Under the pieces are notes generated by a model, which was given only the letters and a program-made list of their open reading frames with translations, was not told the origin of the DNA and searched no databases. Positions 44,097 to 52,746 of a stretch of 64,000 nt of DNA are shown one piece after another. A program made the translations under genes and the position numbers. Origin of the DNA: Halomonas chromatireducens (GTDB taxonomy: Bacteria; Pseudomonadota; Gammaproteobacteria; Pseudomonadales; Halomonadaceae); assembly GCF_001545155.1 (NCBI RefSeq), contig NZ_CP014226.1, positions 3,904,614 through 3,968,613 of the forward strand. The letters run 5' to 3'. Position 1 is the stretch's first letter; each line of letters begins with the position of its first letter.

Positions 44097-45578
44097 TCAT
44101 GCAGCGGCGGGCTCGCTCCGGGCAGTGTGGCTCAGGCGCAGGTGGGCGCGCAGTCGGCGGGCCAGTACATCCACCGCTATGTTGAGCAGCGCGGTGATCA
44201 GGATAAGCACCATGGCGCGGTCGAAGCGCAGCTCCTGGATGGCGCTGTCGACGTAGAAGCCCAGGGTGGCGATGCCGAGAATCCCGAGTATCGCCGTCTC
44301 ACGCATGATGATCTCCCAGCGGTAGAAGAGCAGCGCCAGGAAGGGGCCATAGACCCGCGGCGCTACCTCGTAGGCGTAGCGGTTGATGCCGCCCGGGGCG
44401 TCCTGGCGCAGCGGGATCTCGTTGCTGCGGCGCCCCACCAGGTGGCCGATGATGCCGCCGTTGTGCAGCGCCAGGGCCACCACCGCCGGCAGCATTGAGG
44501 GCCCCCACAGCTGCAGCAGGATAAAGGCCAGCAGGTACTCCGGCGTCGAACGCATTACCACCAGCAGCACATGTCCGGCGGTGCCGCCCAGGCGCCCGGT
44601 GAAGTGTCGCGAGATCACGGGGAATAGCGTCATCGCCAGCACCCCTGTGAGCACCAGGGCGATCTGGGTCAGCAGCAGGGTGTTCCAGATGCCGGGCAGG
44701 GCCTGGCCGAGGAGGAGGTCGCCGAACCAGGGCCACAGGCCCTCCAGGCCCTCGCCGTTGCGCAGCGGGGCGGGCACGATGTCCTCGGTGAAGAAGCGCG
44801 AGACGTTGCTCCATACGATCGGCAGCCCGGTACCCAGCAGGAAGGGGGAGGCCACCAGGTAGAGGGGCAGCAGCCGTGGCCGCGCCCATAGCCGCAGGCT
44901 GGCGATCAGGGCGTAGAAGAGCAGCAGCAGTGCGCCCACCGTGCCGTAGTGGCCCTGGGCGAAGGCGCCTGCCAGGTGGAACCCCAGGGTCGGCATACCG
45001 ACGAAGCCGATCACCGCGCTGGAGCGCAGGCCGCACTCGAGGCGGTAGGCGGTATAGCTGACCAGGTGAGGCCAGGCCTGGCTGATGCGGGTATAGACCA
45101 GCGCCGATAGCCGCCCGGCGCGCTGTGGCAGGCTGCGTTCCGGCTGCGGGTCGCACTCGTCGAGGATCTCGGCATAGACCTTGGCGAAGGTGCCGGCGTA
45201 GGGAATGGCGATGGCCAGCACCCCGGTGATTGGGTGCAGGCCGAAGCTCTGCAGGAAGATCAGCGCCCAGAACAGTTCGTGGATGGCGCGGATGAAGGCG
45301 CAGAAGGTGCGCACCCAGACATGCCGGAAGAGCAGGGCCAGCAGCATGCCCGCCGCCGAGCCTAGCCCCACGCCGACGAAGGCGAAGGCCACGGTTCGCA
45401 GCAGGGCCTCGCCGAGGAAGTCGACGCGGGAGAAGTCGGGCTGGATCAGCCCCATGAACAGGCGGCCCAGCGCATGCCAGGGGTCGTGGGTGCTGATCTC
45501 GAAGTCGCCGAACAGCAGGCACACCGCCGCCAGCAGGGTCAGCCCCAGGGTGACGCGGCGGGTGGCGGTCAACGGCAT
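44097..45578 (-). CDS. PhnE-like ABC permease, double-length (putative selenium oxyanion import)
   Basis: 493 residues containing two PhnE-type permease units in one chain, each with the EAA-like loop: IHELFWALIFLQSFGLHPITGVLAIAIPYAG in the first half and MRSTPEYLLAFILLQLWGPSMLPAVVALALHNGG in the second. About 11-12 membrane segments. Normal PhnE is about 270 residues and dimerises, so this is a fused pseudo-dimer. Start overlaps the ATPase stop. Placed beside senA/senB/selD, it is likelier to serve selenium than phosphonate. Confidence 0.85.
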   Translation of the reverse strand: MPLTATRRVTLGLTLLAAVCLLFGDFEISTHDPWHALGRLFMGLIQPDFSRVDFLGEALLRTVAFAFVGVGLGSAAGMLLALLFRHVWVRTFCAFIRAIHELFWALIFLQSFGLHPITGVLAIAIPYAGTFAKVYAEILDECDPQPERSLPQRAGRLSALVYTRISQAWPHLVSYTAYRLECGLRSSAVIGFVGMPTLGFHLAGAFAQGHYGTVGALLLLFYALIASLRLWARPRLLPLYLVASPFLLGTGLPIVWSNVSRFFTEDIVPAPLRNGEGLEGLWPWFGDLLLGQALPGIWNTLLLTQIALVLTGVLAMTLFPVISRHFTGRLGGTAGHVLLVVMRSTPEYLLAFILLQLWGPSMLPAVVALALHNGGIIGHLVGRRSNEIPLRQDAPGGINRYAYEVAPRVYGPFLALLFYRWEIIMRETAILGILGIATLGFYVDSAIQELRFDRAMVLILITALLNIAVDVLARRLRAHLRLSHTARSEPAAA

Positions 45579-46231
45579 CAGTAGAGCGGCAGCAGGTCGG
45601 TGGCGGAGAGGCGCTGGCTGGGCTGGTCGATGGCGATGGCGCCATCCTGGATGCCGATCACCCGGGTGCAGTAGCGCAGCGCCAGGTCCACGTCATGCAT
45701 GGCCAGCACCGCGGTGGGGTAGGCGTCGGTCAGCGCGGTCAGGGTCACCTCGGAGAGCGGGCCGTCGAGTGCCGAGACCGGCTCATCGGCGAGCAGCATG
45801 CCGCCGCCCTGATGGATCACCCGCGCCGCTGCAACTCGCTGGCGTTGCCCGCCGGAGAGTTCGCCGCAGGGCGTCCAGCGCTTGTCGGCCAGGCCGAGCC
45901 GGCCGAGCAGGGTGTCGATCTCCGCCACGTCGGCTGGCCGCGGGCGCACCAGGGTCAGCAGGTTGCGCCACCAGGGGTGGCGGTCGAGCCGGCCCATGTA
46001 GACGTTATGGAAAACCGAGAGTGTCGTCACGAGCCCCAGGTCCTGGGGCATCAGTGCCGCCCCCTGGTCGCGCCAACGGTCATACATCACCGACAGCAGC
46101 GTCGACTTGCCGGCACCGCTGCGACCCACCAGCGCTACGCGTTCGCCGGGGGCCAGCGTCAGGCTCAGCGGGCCGAGCACGCGCACCTCGCCATAGGTGG
46201 CGACGGCATCCCGCAGCGCCAGCACGGTCAT
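45578..46231 (-). CDS. PhnC-like ABC ATPase (putative selenium oxyanion import)
   Basis: 217 residues: Walker A GRSGAGKST near residue 37, signature LSGGQRQRVAAARV, Walker B MLLADEP and switch His in AMHDVDLAL. Closest in style to PhnC. Its ATG overlaps the binding-protein stop and its stop overlaps the permease start. Role inferred from the selenium genes upstream. Confidence 0.85.
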   Translation of the reverse strand: MTVLALRDAVATYGEVRVLGPLSLTLAPGERVALVGRSGAGKSTLLSVMYDRWRDQGAALMPQDLGLVTTLSVFHNVYMGRLDRHPWWRNLLTLVRPRPADVAEIDTLLGRLGLADKRWTPCGELSGGQRQRVAAARVIHQGGGMLLADEPVSALDGPLSEVTLTALTDAYPTAVLAMHDVDLALRYCTRVIGIQDGAIAIDQPSQRLSATDLLPLY

Positions 46232-47097
46232 CAGTCGAGCAGCCCCAGGGACTGCGCGACCTCGAGGATTTCCTGGTAGTCCTCGTTCACGGCGGGAATG
46301 AAGCCCGCGCGGGGGAAGCTGGCCAGTAGGTCTGGGTCATCCATGTCGAGCAGCGCCTGCTGCAGGCGCTCGGTGAAGCCCTCGCCGAAGCGCTCGTCGA
46401 TGTCGCCACGCACCGTCCACTGGTAGTCGGGGTAGGGCGGCGTCTCCCAGATCACCTGAACCCGGTCGAGGTCGATGTTGCCCGCTTCGAGCTCGTTCTC
46501 CCACGCCTTGTAGCTGACCACGCCGGCCTGGTAGGCGCCGGACTGCACCACCGAGATGGTGCGACTGTGGTTGCCGCTGAAGCCGACCCGGGTAAACAGC
46601 TCGTCGGGCGAAGCGCCGAGGTGCTCGCGCAGGAAGTACTCCGGCATCAGCCGCCCGGAGGTCGAGCTCTGGGAGCCGAAGCTGAAGGTCAGGTCGCGCA
46701 GCCCCTCGGGGGCGGTTTCGCCGCTGTGTGGTTCGAGTCCGGTCCGCTGGTTCGCGATGAAGTAGCTCTTGTACTCGGGGTCCTCCACGCCCTGGGCGAT
46801 GGCGCGGGAGCCCGGTACCAGCTGGCGTGCCTGCACGCCGGTGAAGCCGCCGAACCAGGCCAGCTGCACCTGGTTGTTGCGAAAGGCGGTGACCGAGGCG
46901 GCGTAGGAGGTGACCGGAATGAAGCGAACCTCCACCTCCAGCGTCTCGGCGAGGTAGTCGGCCACGGCCTGGAAGCGCTGCTGCAGGCGTGTCTCATCCT
47001 CGTCGGGGATGGCGGTGAACCCCAGGGGCTGGGCGGCGGCCAGGGAGGGCGTGATGAGCGTGACAAGCGCAATAGCAGGCAACAGGCGTCGTAACAT
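46231..47097 (-). CDS. PhnD-like binding protein, putative selenate/selenite ABC transporter
   Basis: 288 residues with a signal peptide (LLPAIALVTLITPSLAAA). PhnD-type fold: FTAIPDEDETRLQQRFQAVADYL at the mature N-terminus, WFGGFTGVQAR, and the anion-binding FGSQSSTSGRLMPEYFL with SxSTSG. Proteins of this subgroup are commonly annotated as putative selenate-binding and co-occur with SelD; that assignment is mainly by neighbourhood. It follows senA by 113 bp without a visible terminator. Confidence 0.85.
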   Translation of the reverse strand: MLRRLLPAIALVTLITPSLAAAQPLGFTAIPDEDETRLQQRFQAVADYLAETLEVEVRFIPVTSYAASVTAFRNNQVQLAWFGGFTGVQARQLVPGSRAIAQGVEDPEYKSYFIANQRTGLEPHSGETAPEGLRDLTFSFGSQSSTSGRLMPEYFLREHLGASPDELFTRVGFSGNHSRTISVVQSGAYQAGVVSYKAWENELEAGNIDLDRVQVIWETPPYPDYQWTVRGDIDERFGEGFTERLQQALLDMDDPDLLASFPRAGFIPAVNEDYQEILEVAQSLGLLD

Positions 47098-47210
47098 GTC
47101 AGGGCGTCCTTGTGGGGGAGTGGCCAGTCGAGAATATCTTGGCTTCTAAAGCATAGAGCCTGGGTAAGCGGAACGGGGCATGATACCGAAAAACGCAGAT
47201 CTATCCCCTC

Positions 47211-48560
47211 TTAGAGCGCACAGGTACGAAACCCCGCCAGGATGTCCTGGCGCTCCGGGGTGAAGAAATTACGGTAGCCGTTGTGGATCAGCCGCCCCCG
47301 GGTGGCCCAGGCCCCGCCGCGCAGCACGTAGCGGCCCTCCTTGAACCAGGGCGCCGAGTAGTCGCGGTACAGCTCGGGCTCGAAGCCCGGGAAGGGGCCG
47401 AAGGGCGAGGCCGTCCACTCCCAGACGTTGCCGAGCATCTGCCGGCAGCCGAAGGCGCTGTCGCCGTCGGGCAGTGCCGCCACGTCCAGCGCTGCCAGGC
47501 GCCAGCCGTCCAGGTTGGCCAGGCGGGCAACCGGCGGCGTGTCGCCCCAGGGGAAGCGACGCTTGCCGGGGGCGAGTGACGCCCCGTCGGGTGTTGGCTC
47601 GCGGCTAGCGGCGACCTCCCATTCGGCTTCGCTGGGCAGGCGACGACCGGCCCAGCGACACCAGGCCTCGGCCTCGAACCAGCTCACATGCACCACCGGC
47701 TGATGGGGGGCCAGCGGCAACCAGCGGTCGAAGCGTCGCTCCTCCCAGCGGCCGTTGGCGCCCTTGCGCCAGTAGACGGGTGCCCGCAGGCCCTGCTGCT
47801 CACACCAGTGCCTGCCGGCCTCGCTCCACAGTTCGCGTCGTGTATAGCCGCCGTCGTCGACGAAGGCGACGAACTCGGCGTTGGTCACCGGCGCCTTGGC
47901 GATCGAGAAGGGCGCCACATGGACTTCCATGGGCGCCTTCTCATTGTCGAACCGGAAGGGAACGCTTTCGTCTGAGCCCAGCAGGTGGCGACCGCCGGGG
48001 ATGGCGACGTCGCCGGGCGGCGCACCGGCAGCGGGCTCGCCAGGGGCGAACCCCGGCGGTGGCGTGCCCAGGTCGGGGGCCGGGTCGCCAAGGGTCTGGC
48101 GGGTATAGAGGAAGGCCTCGCCGTGCATGTCCTCGTGCAGGGTGGTGAGCTGGTAGACATAGCTCTGGGCGGAGCTGGCCTCGCCGTCGGGCAGGCGCTC
48201 GAGCATGGCCTGCTGGACCCGCGACAGGTACGCCAGGGTCTGCTCCCGTGAAGGAAGCGGTAGCGACCAACGGTCGTCATGGGCGATGCTGCTGGAATCG
48301 AACAGCCGCTCGGCCTCGGCGATCTGGTAGTCGGGCAGGCCAAAGAGGCCGCGCAGGGCGAAATGGTCGTGGAAGTAGCCCAGGTGGCCCAGCTCCCACA
48401 GCGGTGGATTGACGATCGCCAGCCGTGGGCCGAGTTCGCGGGCCTCCAGGGTGTCCTGCATCAGCGCCAGGCTGCGCGTCCGCGCATCGGTGAGCATTGC
48501 CGCCAGCTCGACGGCGGGCCGGGGTGGCGTAGGCGGTGTGCTGAGTGGTGTGGAGAGCAT
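47211..48560 (-). CDS. senA: Selenoneine synthase SenA
   Basis: 449-residue EgtB-like iron enzyme that joins selenosugar-derived selenium to hercynine. N-terminal DinB domain with the metal ligands His59 (ELGHLGYFHDH), His142 and His146 (LHEDMHGEAF), then a formylglycine-generating-enzyme-like domain (IPGGRHLLGSDE, WEWTASPFGPFPGF, FRTCAL end). The SenA assignment, rather than EgtB, comes from the adjacent SenB and SelD, as in the published senABC clusters. Divergent from senB. Confidence 0.88.
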   Translation of the reverse strand: MLSTPLSTPPTPPRPAVELAAMLTDARTRSLALMQDTLEARELGPRLAIVNPPLWELGHLGYFHDHFALRGLFGLPDYQIAEAERLFDSSSIAHDDRWSLPLPSREQTLAYLSRVQQAMLERLPDGEASSAQSYVYQLTTLHEDMHGEAFLYTRQTLGDPAPDLGTPPPGFAPGEPAAGAPPGDVAIPGGRHLLGSDESVPFRFDNEKAPMEVHVAPFSIAKAPVTNAEFVAFVDDGGYTRRELWSEAGRHWCEQQGLRAPVYWRKGANGRWEERRFDRWLPLAPHQPVVHVSWFEAEAWCRWAGRRLPSEAEWEVAASREPTPDGASLAPGKRRFPWGDTPPVARLANLDGWRLAALDVAALPDGDSAFGCRQMLGNVWEWTASPFGPFPGFEPELYRDYSAPWFKEGRYVLRGGAWATRGRLIHNGYRNFFTPERQDILAGFRTCAL

Positions 48561-48601
48561 GCCGACCTCGTCGCAGTGGAGTGCTCAGGGAGCAAGGATA
48601 G

Positions 48602-48640
48602 GGAGTCGAGCTAAGGAGTCGAGCTAAGGAGTCGAGATAG
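48602..48640 (+). repeat. Three tandem 13-bp repeats carrying the senB ribosome site
   Basis: GGAGTCGAGCTAA occurs twice in tandem followed by GGAGTCGAGATAG. Each unit brings an AAGGAG or GGGAG Shine-Dalgarno-like sequence, and the last base of the third unit is the first base of the senB GTG start. Unit gain or loss by slippage would change spacing and number of ribosome sites. Confidence 0.8.
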
Positions 48641-49644
48641 TGTTGAAGGTAGCGCTGATCACGCCGGCGCGTCGAGGTTCTCATGCCGGCAACCGGACCA
48701 CGGCCACCCGCTGGGCGGGGCTGCTGCACGACCTGGGCTGTCGCGTGCGCATTGCACAATCCGACGTGGACGCCGATGGCTGCCGCCTGGACGGCCAGCC
48801 TCCCGACCTGGTGCTGGCGCTGCATGCGGTGCGCAGCCACGCCGCCATTCGCGCCTGTCGCGCCGCCTTTCCGGCATGCCCGCTGGTGGTGGTGCTGACG
48901 GGAACCGACGTCTACCGCTTCCAGCACAGCGACCCGGAGGCGTTTCTCGACAGCCTCGCCGCCAGCGATGCCTTGATCGGCCTGCATGACTGCCTGGCCG
49001 AGGATCTGCCGCCGCGCTTCCTGTCGCGCCTGCATGTCGTCCACCAGTCGGCCCTGCCCCTGCCCCTGCCCCTGCCGCCCCGTGCCCCGGGACCCATCCG
49101 TCGCCGTTTCGAGGTGCTGGTCGCCGGCCACCTGCGCGAGGAGAAGGATTCGCTGCGTGCGGCCCTGGCCGTGCGCGATCTGCCATCGACGTCGCGGTTG
49201 TGCGTGGTGCAACTCGGTGGCGCCCACAGCCCGGAGTGGGCCGAGGCCGCCCGCGAGGAGATGGCCTGCAACGCGCGTTACCGCTGGCTCGGCGACCTGC
49301 CCCGTTGGCGGGTGCGTCAGTGGATGGCCCGGGCACGGCTGATGGGGATCAGCTCGCGCATGGAAGGGGGCGCCAATGTGGTCAGCGAGGCCTGCGTGGC
49401 CGGCCTGCCGGTGGTGGCCTCCGATATCCCCGGAAACCGCGGGCTGCTGGGCGACGACTACGCCGGCTACTTCCCGGTGGCCGACACCGCGGCCCTGAGG
49501 GCCCTGTTGTGCCGAGCAGAGGCCGAACCGGCCTTCGTCGACCGTCTCCGCCGGCAGGTGCTGGCGCGGGCGCCGCTGTTCAGCCCCGCAGCGGAGCGGG
49601 AGGCGCTGGCGCGGGTTATTACCGCCTGTGGGCTGACTCCTTGA
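48640..49644 (+). CDS. senB: Selenosugar synthase SenB
   Basis: 334-residue GT-B glycosyltransferase that makes the selenosugar from selenophosphate and UDP-GlcNAc. N-terminal LKVALITPARRGSHAGNRTTATRWA (a SenB hallmark) and C-terminal nucleotide-sugar site EGGANVVSEACVAGLPVVASDIPGNRGLLG. The start is GTG directly after the 13-bp repeats. It is divergent from senA and overlaps the convergent selD end by 26 bp. Confidence 0.9.
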   Translation: MLKVALITPARRGSHAGNRTTATRWAGLLHDLGCRVRIAQSDVDADGCRLDGQPPDLVLALHAVRSHAAIRACRAAFPACPLVVVLTGTDVYRFQHSDPEAFLDSLAASDALIGLHDCLAEDLPPRFLSRLHVVHQSALPLPLPLPPRAPGPIRRRFEVLVAGHLREEKDSLRAALAVRDLPSTSRLCVVQLGGAHSPEWAEAAREEMACNARYRWLGDLPRWRVRQWMARARLMGISSRMEGGANVVSEACVAGLPVVASDIPGNRGLLGDDYAGYFPVADTAALRALLCRAEAEPAFVDRLRRQVLARAPLFSPAAEREALARVITACGLTP

Positions 49645-51985
49645 TGCCATCCGTCAGGTGGATGGGCTCCAGTGCGTCGCCGGGCTCGAGGACGCGGCCG
49701 ATGATGGCGGCCCGGGCATAGCCCAGGGCGTGCAGGGCCGCGAGGCAGGCCTCGGCGCGCTCGGCGGGCACGCTGGCCAGCAGGCCGCCGGCGGTCTGGG
49801 GGTCGAACAGCAGCGGATAGCGGGGGTGGTCGACCCAGGCGGCCTGGTCGTGGATGGCCCGGCGCAGGCGCACGTTGGCGGGCTGCAGCGAGCTCAGGAT
49901 ACCGGCGGCAACGGTCTCCTCGGCGCCCTCGAGCAGCGGCAGCGCCGTCAGGTCGAGTTCGGCATCCACCCCGGAAGGGCGCGTCATCTCCACCAGGTGC
50001 CCCAGCAGGCCGAAACCGGTGAGGTCGGTACAGGCGGTGGCGCCGTGTTCGCGTAGGCAGCTCGCCCCCTGCCGGTTGGACTGGCACATGCTCTCCAGGG
50101 CGGCGTCGATCCAGCGCCCCCGGGCGCCGAGCCGGGCATGGGCGGCGAACAGGGTGCCGGTGCCGATGGGCTTGGTCAGGATCAGCACCTGGCCCGGGCG
50201 CAGGCCGCCTTTCGTCAGGATCGCTTTTCCCGTGGGGCTGTCGCTCGCTCCACCGGCGTCGATCAGGCCGTTGACGGCAAACCCCAGCGCCAGCTCGCTG
50301 CCCTCGCCGGTGTGCCCGCCGACCAGGGCGCAGCCGGCCTCGTTGAGCACCTCAACGGCCCCCCGCATCATCTGGTAGACGGTGTCCTCGACCTTGGCCT
50401 CGAGGCCCTGGGGCACCGTGGCCACGGCGGTGGCGGTCTGGGCCTCGGCGCCCATGGCGAAGATGTCGCCCAGGGCGTGGTTGGCGGCGACCTTGCCGAA
50501 CACATAGGGGTCGTCGATGAAGGCGCGGAAGAAGTCGACGGTATGCACCACGTCCTTGCCCGGCGGTACCCGTACCACGGCGGCATCGTCCGGGGCGTGC
50601 AGGCCCACCAGCACCTCGTCCCGCTCCACCGGCTGCAGGGTCGAGAGGGCCCGGGAGAGCACCGAGGCGCCGACCTTGGCACCACAGCCGCCGCAGCGCA
50701 TGGCGATGGCTGAGATCGCCTGGGCGCTCTCCTCCTCGTTCAGCGCCACGCGGCTGGCCCGGGGCGCCCGCATGGCGCCTTCTTCCATCGGCGGCAAGTC
50801 GTTGAACTTGGACATGAAACGCCGATCGATGCCGTCCTTCCAGCGCCACACCCAGTCGCCGGCGAGAAAGAGGCCGCCGCGGGAGGCCACGGCGTGACGG
50901 TCGCCGGTGCTGATCAGCGCCAGCCATTTCGCCTGGGGGCGGTAGGGCGACAGGGCGCGGCCGGTCACGGCGGCGCGCAGGTTGTCGGCCAGCGGGCGCC
51001 CTTGCCGCACGGCGAAGACCCCGGCCTTCTCGCGGGGATGGTCGACCTGGCTGGCGATATCGCCGGCGGCGAAGATGCGCGGGTCGGAGAGCGACTGCAG
51101 GGTGTCGCCGACCTGGATAAAGCCGTCGTCGTCGAGTGCCAGGCGGGTGTCGCGCAGCCAGGCGGCCCCACCGGCATTGGTGACCCAGACGATCTCGTCG
51201 GCGGCGTGCCAGCTGCCGTTGGCGGCCTGCAGCCGGCCCGCCTCGACACCGACCACGTCGGTGGCGGTGTACACCTCGACGCCGCGCTGCTTGAGGGTTG
51301 CCTGGAAATGGGCGCGCACCCGGGAGTTGTGGGTTGGCAGGATCTGCGCGCCACGGGTGAAGAGGGAGAAGCGCAGCTCACTCGGGTCGCGGGCCAGGGC
51401 GCTGAGTTCGTTGCTCAGCCGGTACTGCATGGCCAGCAGCAGCTCGACGCCGCCGGCCCCGCCGCCGACCACCGCGATGCGGGTCTGGCCCGGGTGCTGC
51501 CCGGTGTGTGGGTGCGTGAGGCGTTCGAGCAGACTCTGCCAGCGGTCGTTGAACTGATGGATCGGCTTGACCGGCACCGCATGCTCGCCAGCACCGCTGA
51601 CCGAATTCACGCTGGGGGTCGAGCCGATATTGATCGACATCCAGTCATAGGGCACCGGCGGGCGCGAGCGGCAGAGGACGGTCTGCGCCTCGTGGTCGAT
51701 GCCGATGGCCTCGTCGCGGAAGAAGCGTGCCCCGGCGTACTCCGCCAGGCGGCGCAGGTCGATATGCACGTCGTCATAGCTGTAGTGCCCGGCCACATAG
51801 CCCGGCAGCATGCCCGAGTAGGGGGTATGGGTGTCTCGGCAGATCACTGTGAGCCTGACGCCGGGTTCAGGTTTCATGGCGAAGCGCTTCAACACCCCCA
51901 CGTGGGTGTGGCCGCCGCCAACGAGGACGATGTCCCGTAGCGCTCTCAAGACAGTCTGCTGCGGTTGCTGCATCGTGGGACTCAC
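49619..51985 (-). CDS. selD: Selenophosphate synthase fused to NDH-like flavin oxidoreductase
   Basis: 788 residues. Residues 10 to about 390 form a pyridine-nucleotide-disulfide/NDH-2-like domain: FAD motif VLVGGGHTHVGVL, NAD motif VVGGGAGGVELLLAM, FAAGDIA. Residues 420-780 form SelD: catalytic Cys in RCGGCGAKVG (about 430), DDAAVVRV, ALGDIFAMGA, GGHTGEGSE and FDPQTAGGLL. SelD makes selenophosphate from selenide and ATP; the flavin domain may generate or deliver selenide. Start GTG 51985 or ATG 51973. Supplies SenB. Confidence 0.93.
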   Translation of the reverse strand: MSPTMQQPQQTVLRALRDIVLVGGGHTHVGVLKRFAMKPEPGVRLTVICRDTHTPYSGMLPGYVAGHYSYDDVHIDLRRLAEYAGARFFRDEAIGIDHEAQTVLCRSRPPVPYDWMSINIGSTPSVNSVSGAGEHAVPVKPIHQFNDRWQSLLERLTHPHTGQHPGQTRIAVVGGGAGGVELLLAMQYRLSNELSALARDPSELRFSLFTRGAQILPTHNSRVRAHFQATLKQRGVEVYTATDVVGVEAGRLQAANGSWHAADEIVWVTNAGGAAWLRDTRLALDDDGFIQVGDTLQSLSDPRIFAAGDIASQVDHPREKAGVFAVRQGRPLADNLRAAVTGRALSPYRPQAKWLALISTGDRHAVASRGGLFLAGDWVWRWKDGIDRRFMSKFNDLPPMEEGAMRAPRASRVALNEEESAQAISAIAMRCGGCGAKVGASVLSRALSTLQPVERDEVLVGLHAPDDAAVVRVPPGKDVVHTVDFFRAFIDDPYVFGKVAANHALGDIFAMGAEAQTATAVATVPQGLEAKVEDTVYQMMRGAVEVLNEAGCALVGGHTGEGSELALGFAVNGLIDAGGASDSPTGKAILTKGGLRPGQVLILTKPIGTGTLFAAHARLGARGRWIDAALESMCQSNRQGASCLREHGATACTDLTGFGLLGHLVEMTRPSGVDAELDLTALPLLEGAEETVAAGILSSLQPANVRLRRAIHDQAAWVDHPRYPLLFDPQTAGGLLASVPAERAEACLAALHALGYARAAIIGRVLEPGDALEPIHLTDGIKESAHRR

Positions 51986-52089
51986 TCTGAATTTGGGTGA
52001 TGTTCGCCTGGCGGGTCCCGTCTAGCCGTCATGGCCTGTACAAACATCTCGCCCTACCGTCAGTGATCCGTGCCATAGCCATAGACGGC

Positions 52090-52116
52090 AACGCCCGGTC
52101 ATGGTGACCGGGCGTT
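52090..52116 (-). terminator. Hairpin after the HTH gene
   Basis: AACGCCCGGTCA-tgg-TGACCGGGCGTT, a perfect 12-bp stem 25 bp past the stop of the minus-strand HTH gene. No T-run; could also shield the selD promoter region. Confidence 0.65.
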
Positions 52117-52141
52117 GGGGGGTGCGTTCGGGTAGTGCAAG

Positions 52142-52420
52142 CTAGTGCGGAGCGCCTTCCGGATTGATGGTGCGATAGAGAAGTCGTAGCTCATCCAGTG
52201 AAAGGTGCTCCAGGCGCCCGGCCAGCAGATCACTGATCTTCTGTGCCGGCAACCCGGCTCGGCGAGCGATCTCGCGGCAACCCAGGTCGGATACGGCGAT
52301 CAGCCGAGTCACGATGCGCATGAGGCGTGTACGTTTTTCCAAATCCCTGACATCGAGGTCAGGGCAACTTCGCGGAGGGTCGAGAAGGTCCGCGCCTGTC
52401 GTGCGATATGCCGTACTCAT
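52142..52420 (-). CDS. Small helix-turn-helix protein (HigA/XRE-like)
   Basis: 92 residues. The C-terminal half reads IAVSDLGCREIARRAGLPAQKISDLLAGRLEHLSLDELRLLYRTIN, a HTH_37-type DNA-binding domain like that of HigA-2/NadS antitoxins. No toxin gene is adjacent on either side, so it is either an orphan antitoxin-like regulator or a solo repressor. Confidence 0.75.
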   Translation of the reverse strand: MSTAYRTTGADLLDPPRSCPDLDVRDLEKRTRLMRIVTRLIAVSDLGCREIARRAGLPAQKISDLLAGRLEHLSLDELRLLYRTINPEGAPH

Positions 52421-52746
52421 GATGCTCCAAAGGGCGATTGCGACAGGTACATCATGGGGGCTTTTTCTCGATTTTGCCAGTGTCGTTTAGATGCGTATTT
52501 CTCATGCCATGGAAGGCCACATCAGGTCCCATTCATGGTAGAAAACCGGGAAGGGAGCCTCCCGAGGAAGCTACCATGGTGTTATTGCAGAAACTTTGCT
52601 GAAACGTAGAAAGTAGAGAGTGGCTACCCTGAGGGTGGCGTGCTAGCTTTCTGATGGGCCTGATTTCGTCAGGCAGCGCTTTTGCGCAGGTACAGCAATC
52701 AGCTTCAACAATCACAAGCAGTTCGGTTTCAGGACGGAGGAATTCC
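52421..52746. other. Upstream region of TAXI gene
   Basis: No gene is supported here. It holds a GGAGG ribosome site for the ATG at 52747 and short dyads (GGGAGCCTCCC near 52554-52564). An in-frame ATG at 52654 exists, but the signal peptide starts at 52747. I see no clear promoter or sigma-54 element. Confidence 0.4.
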
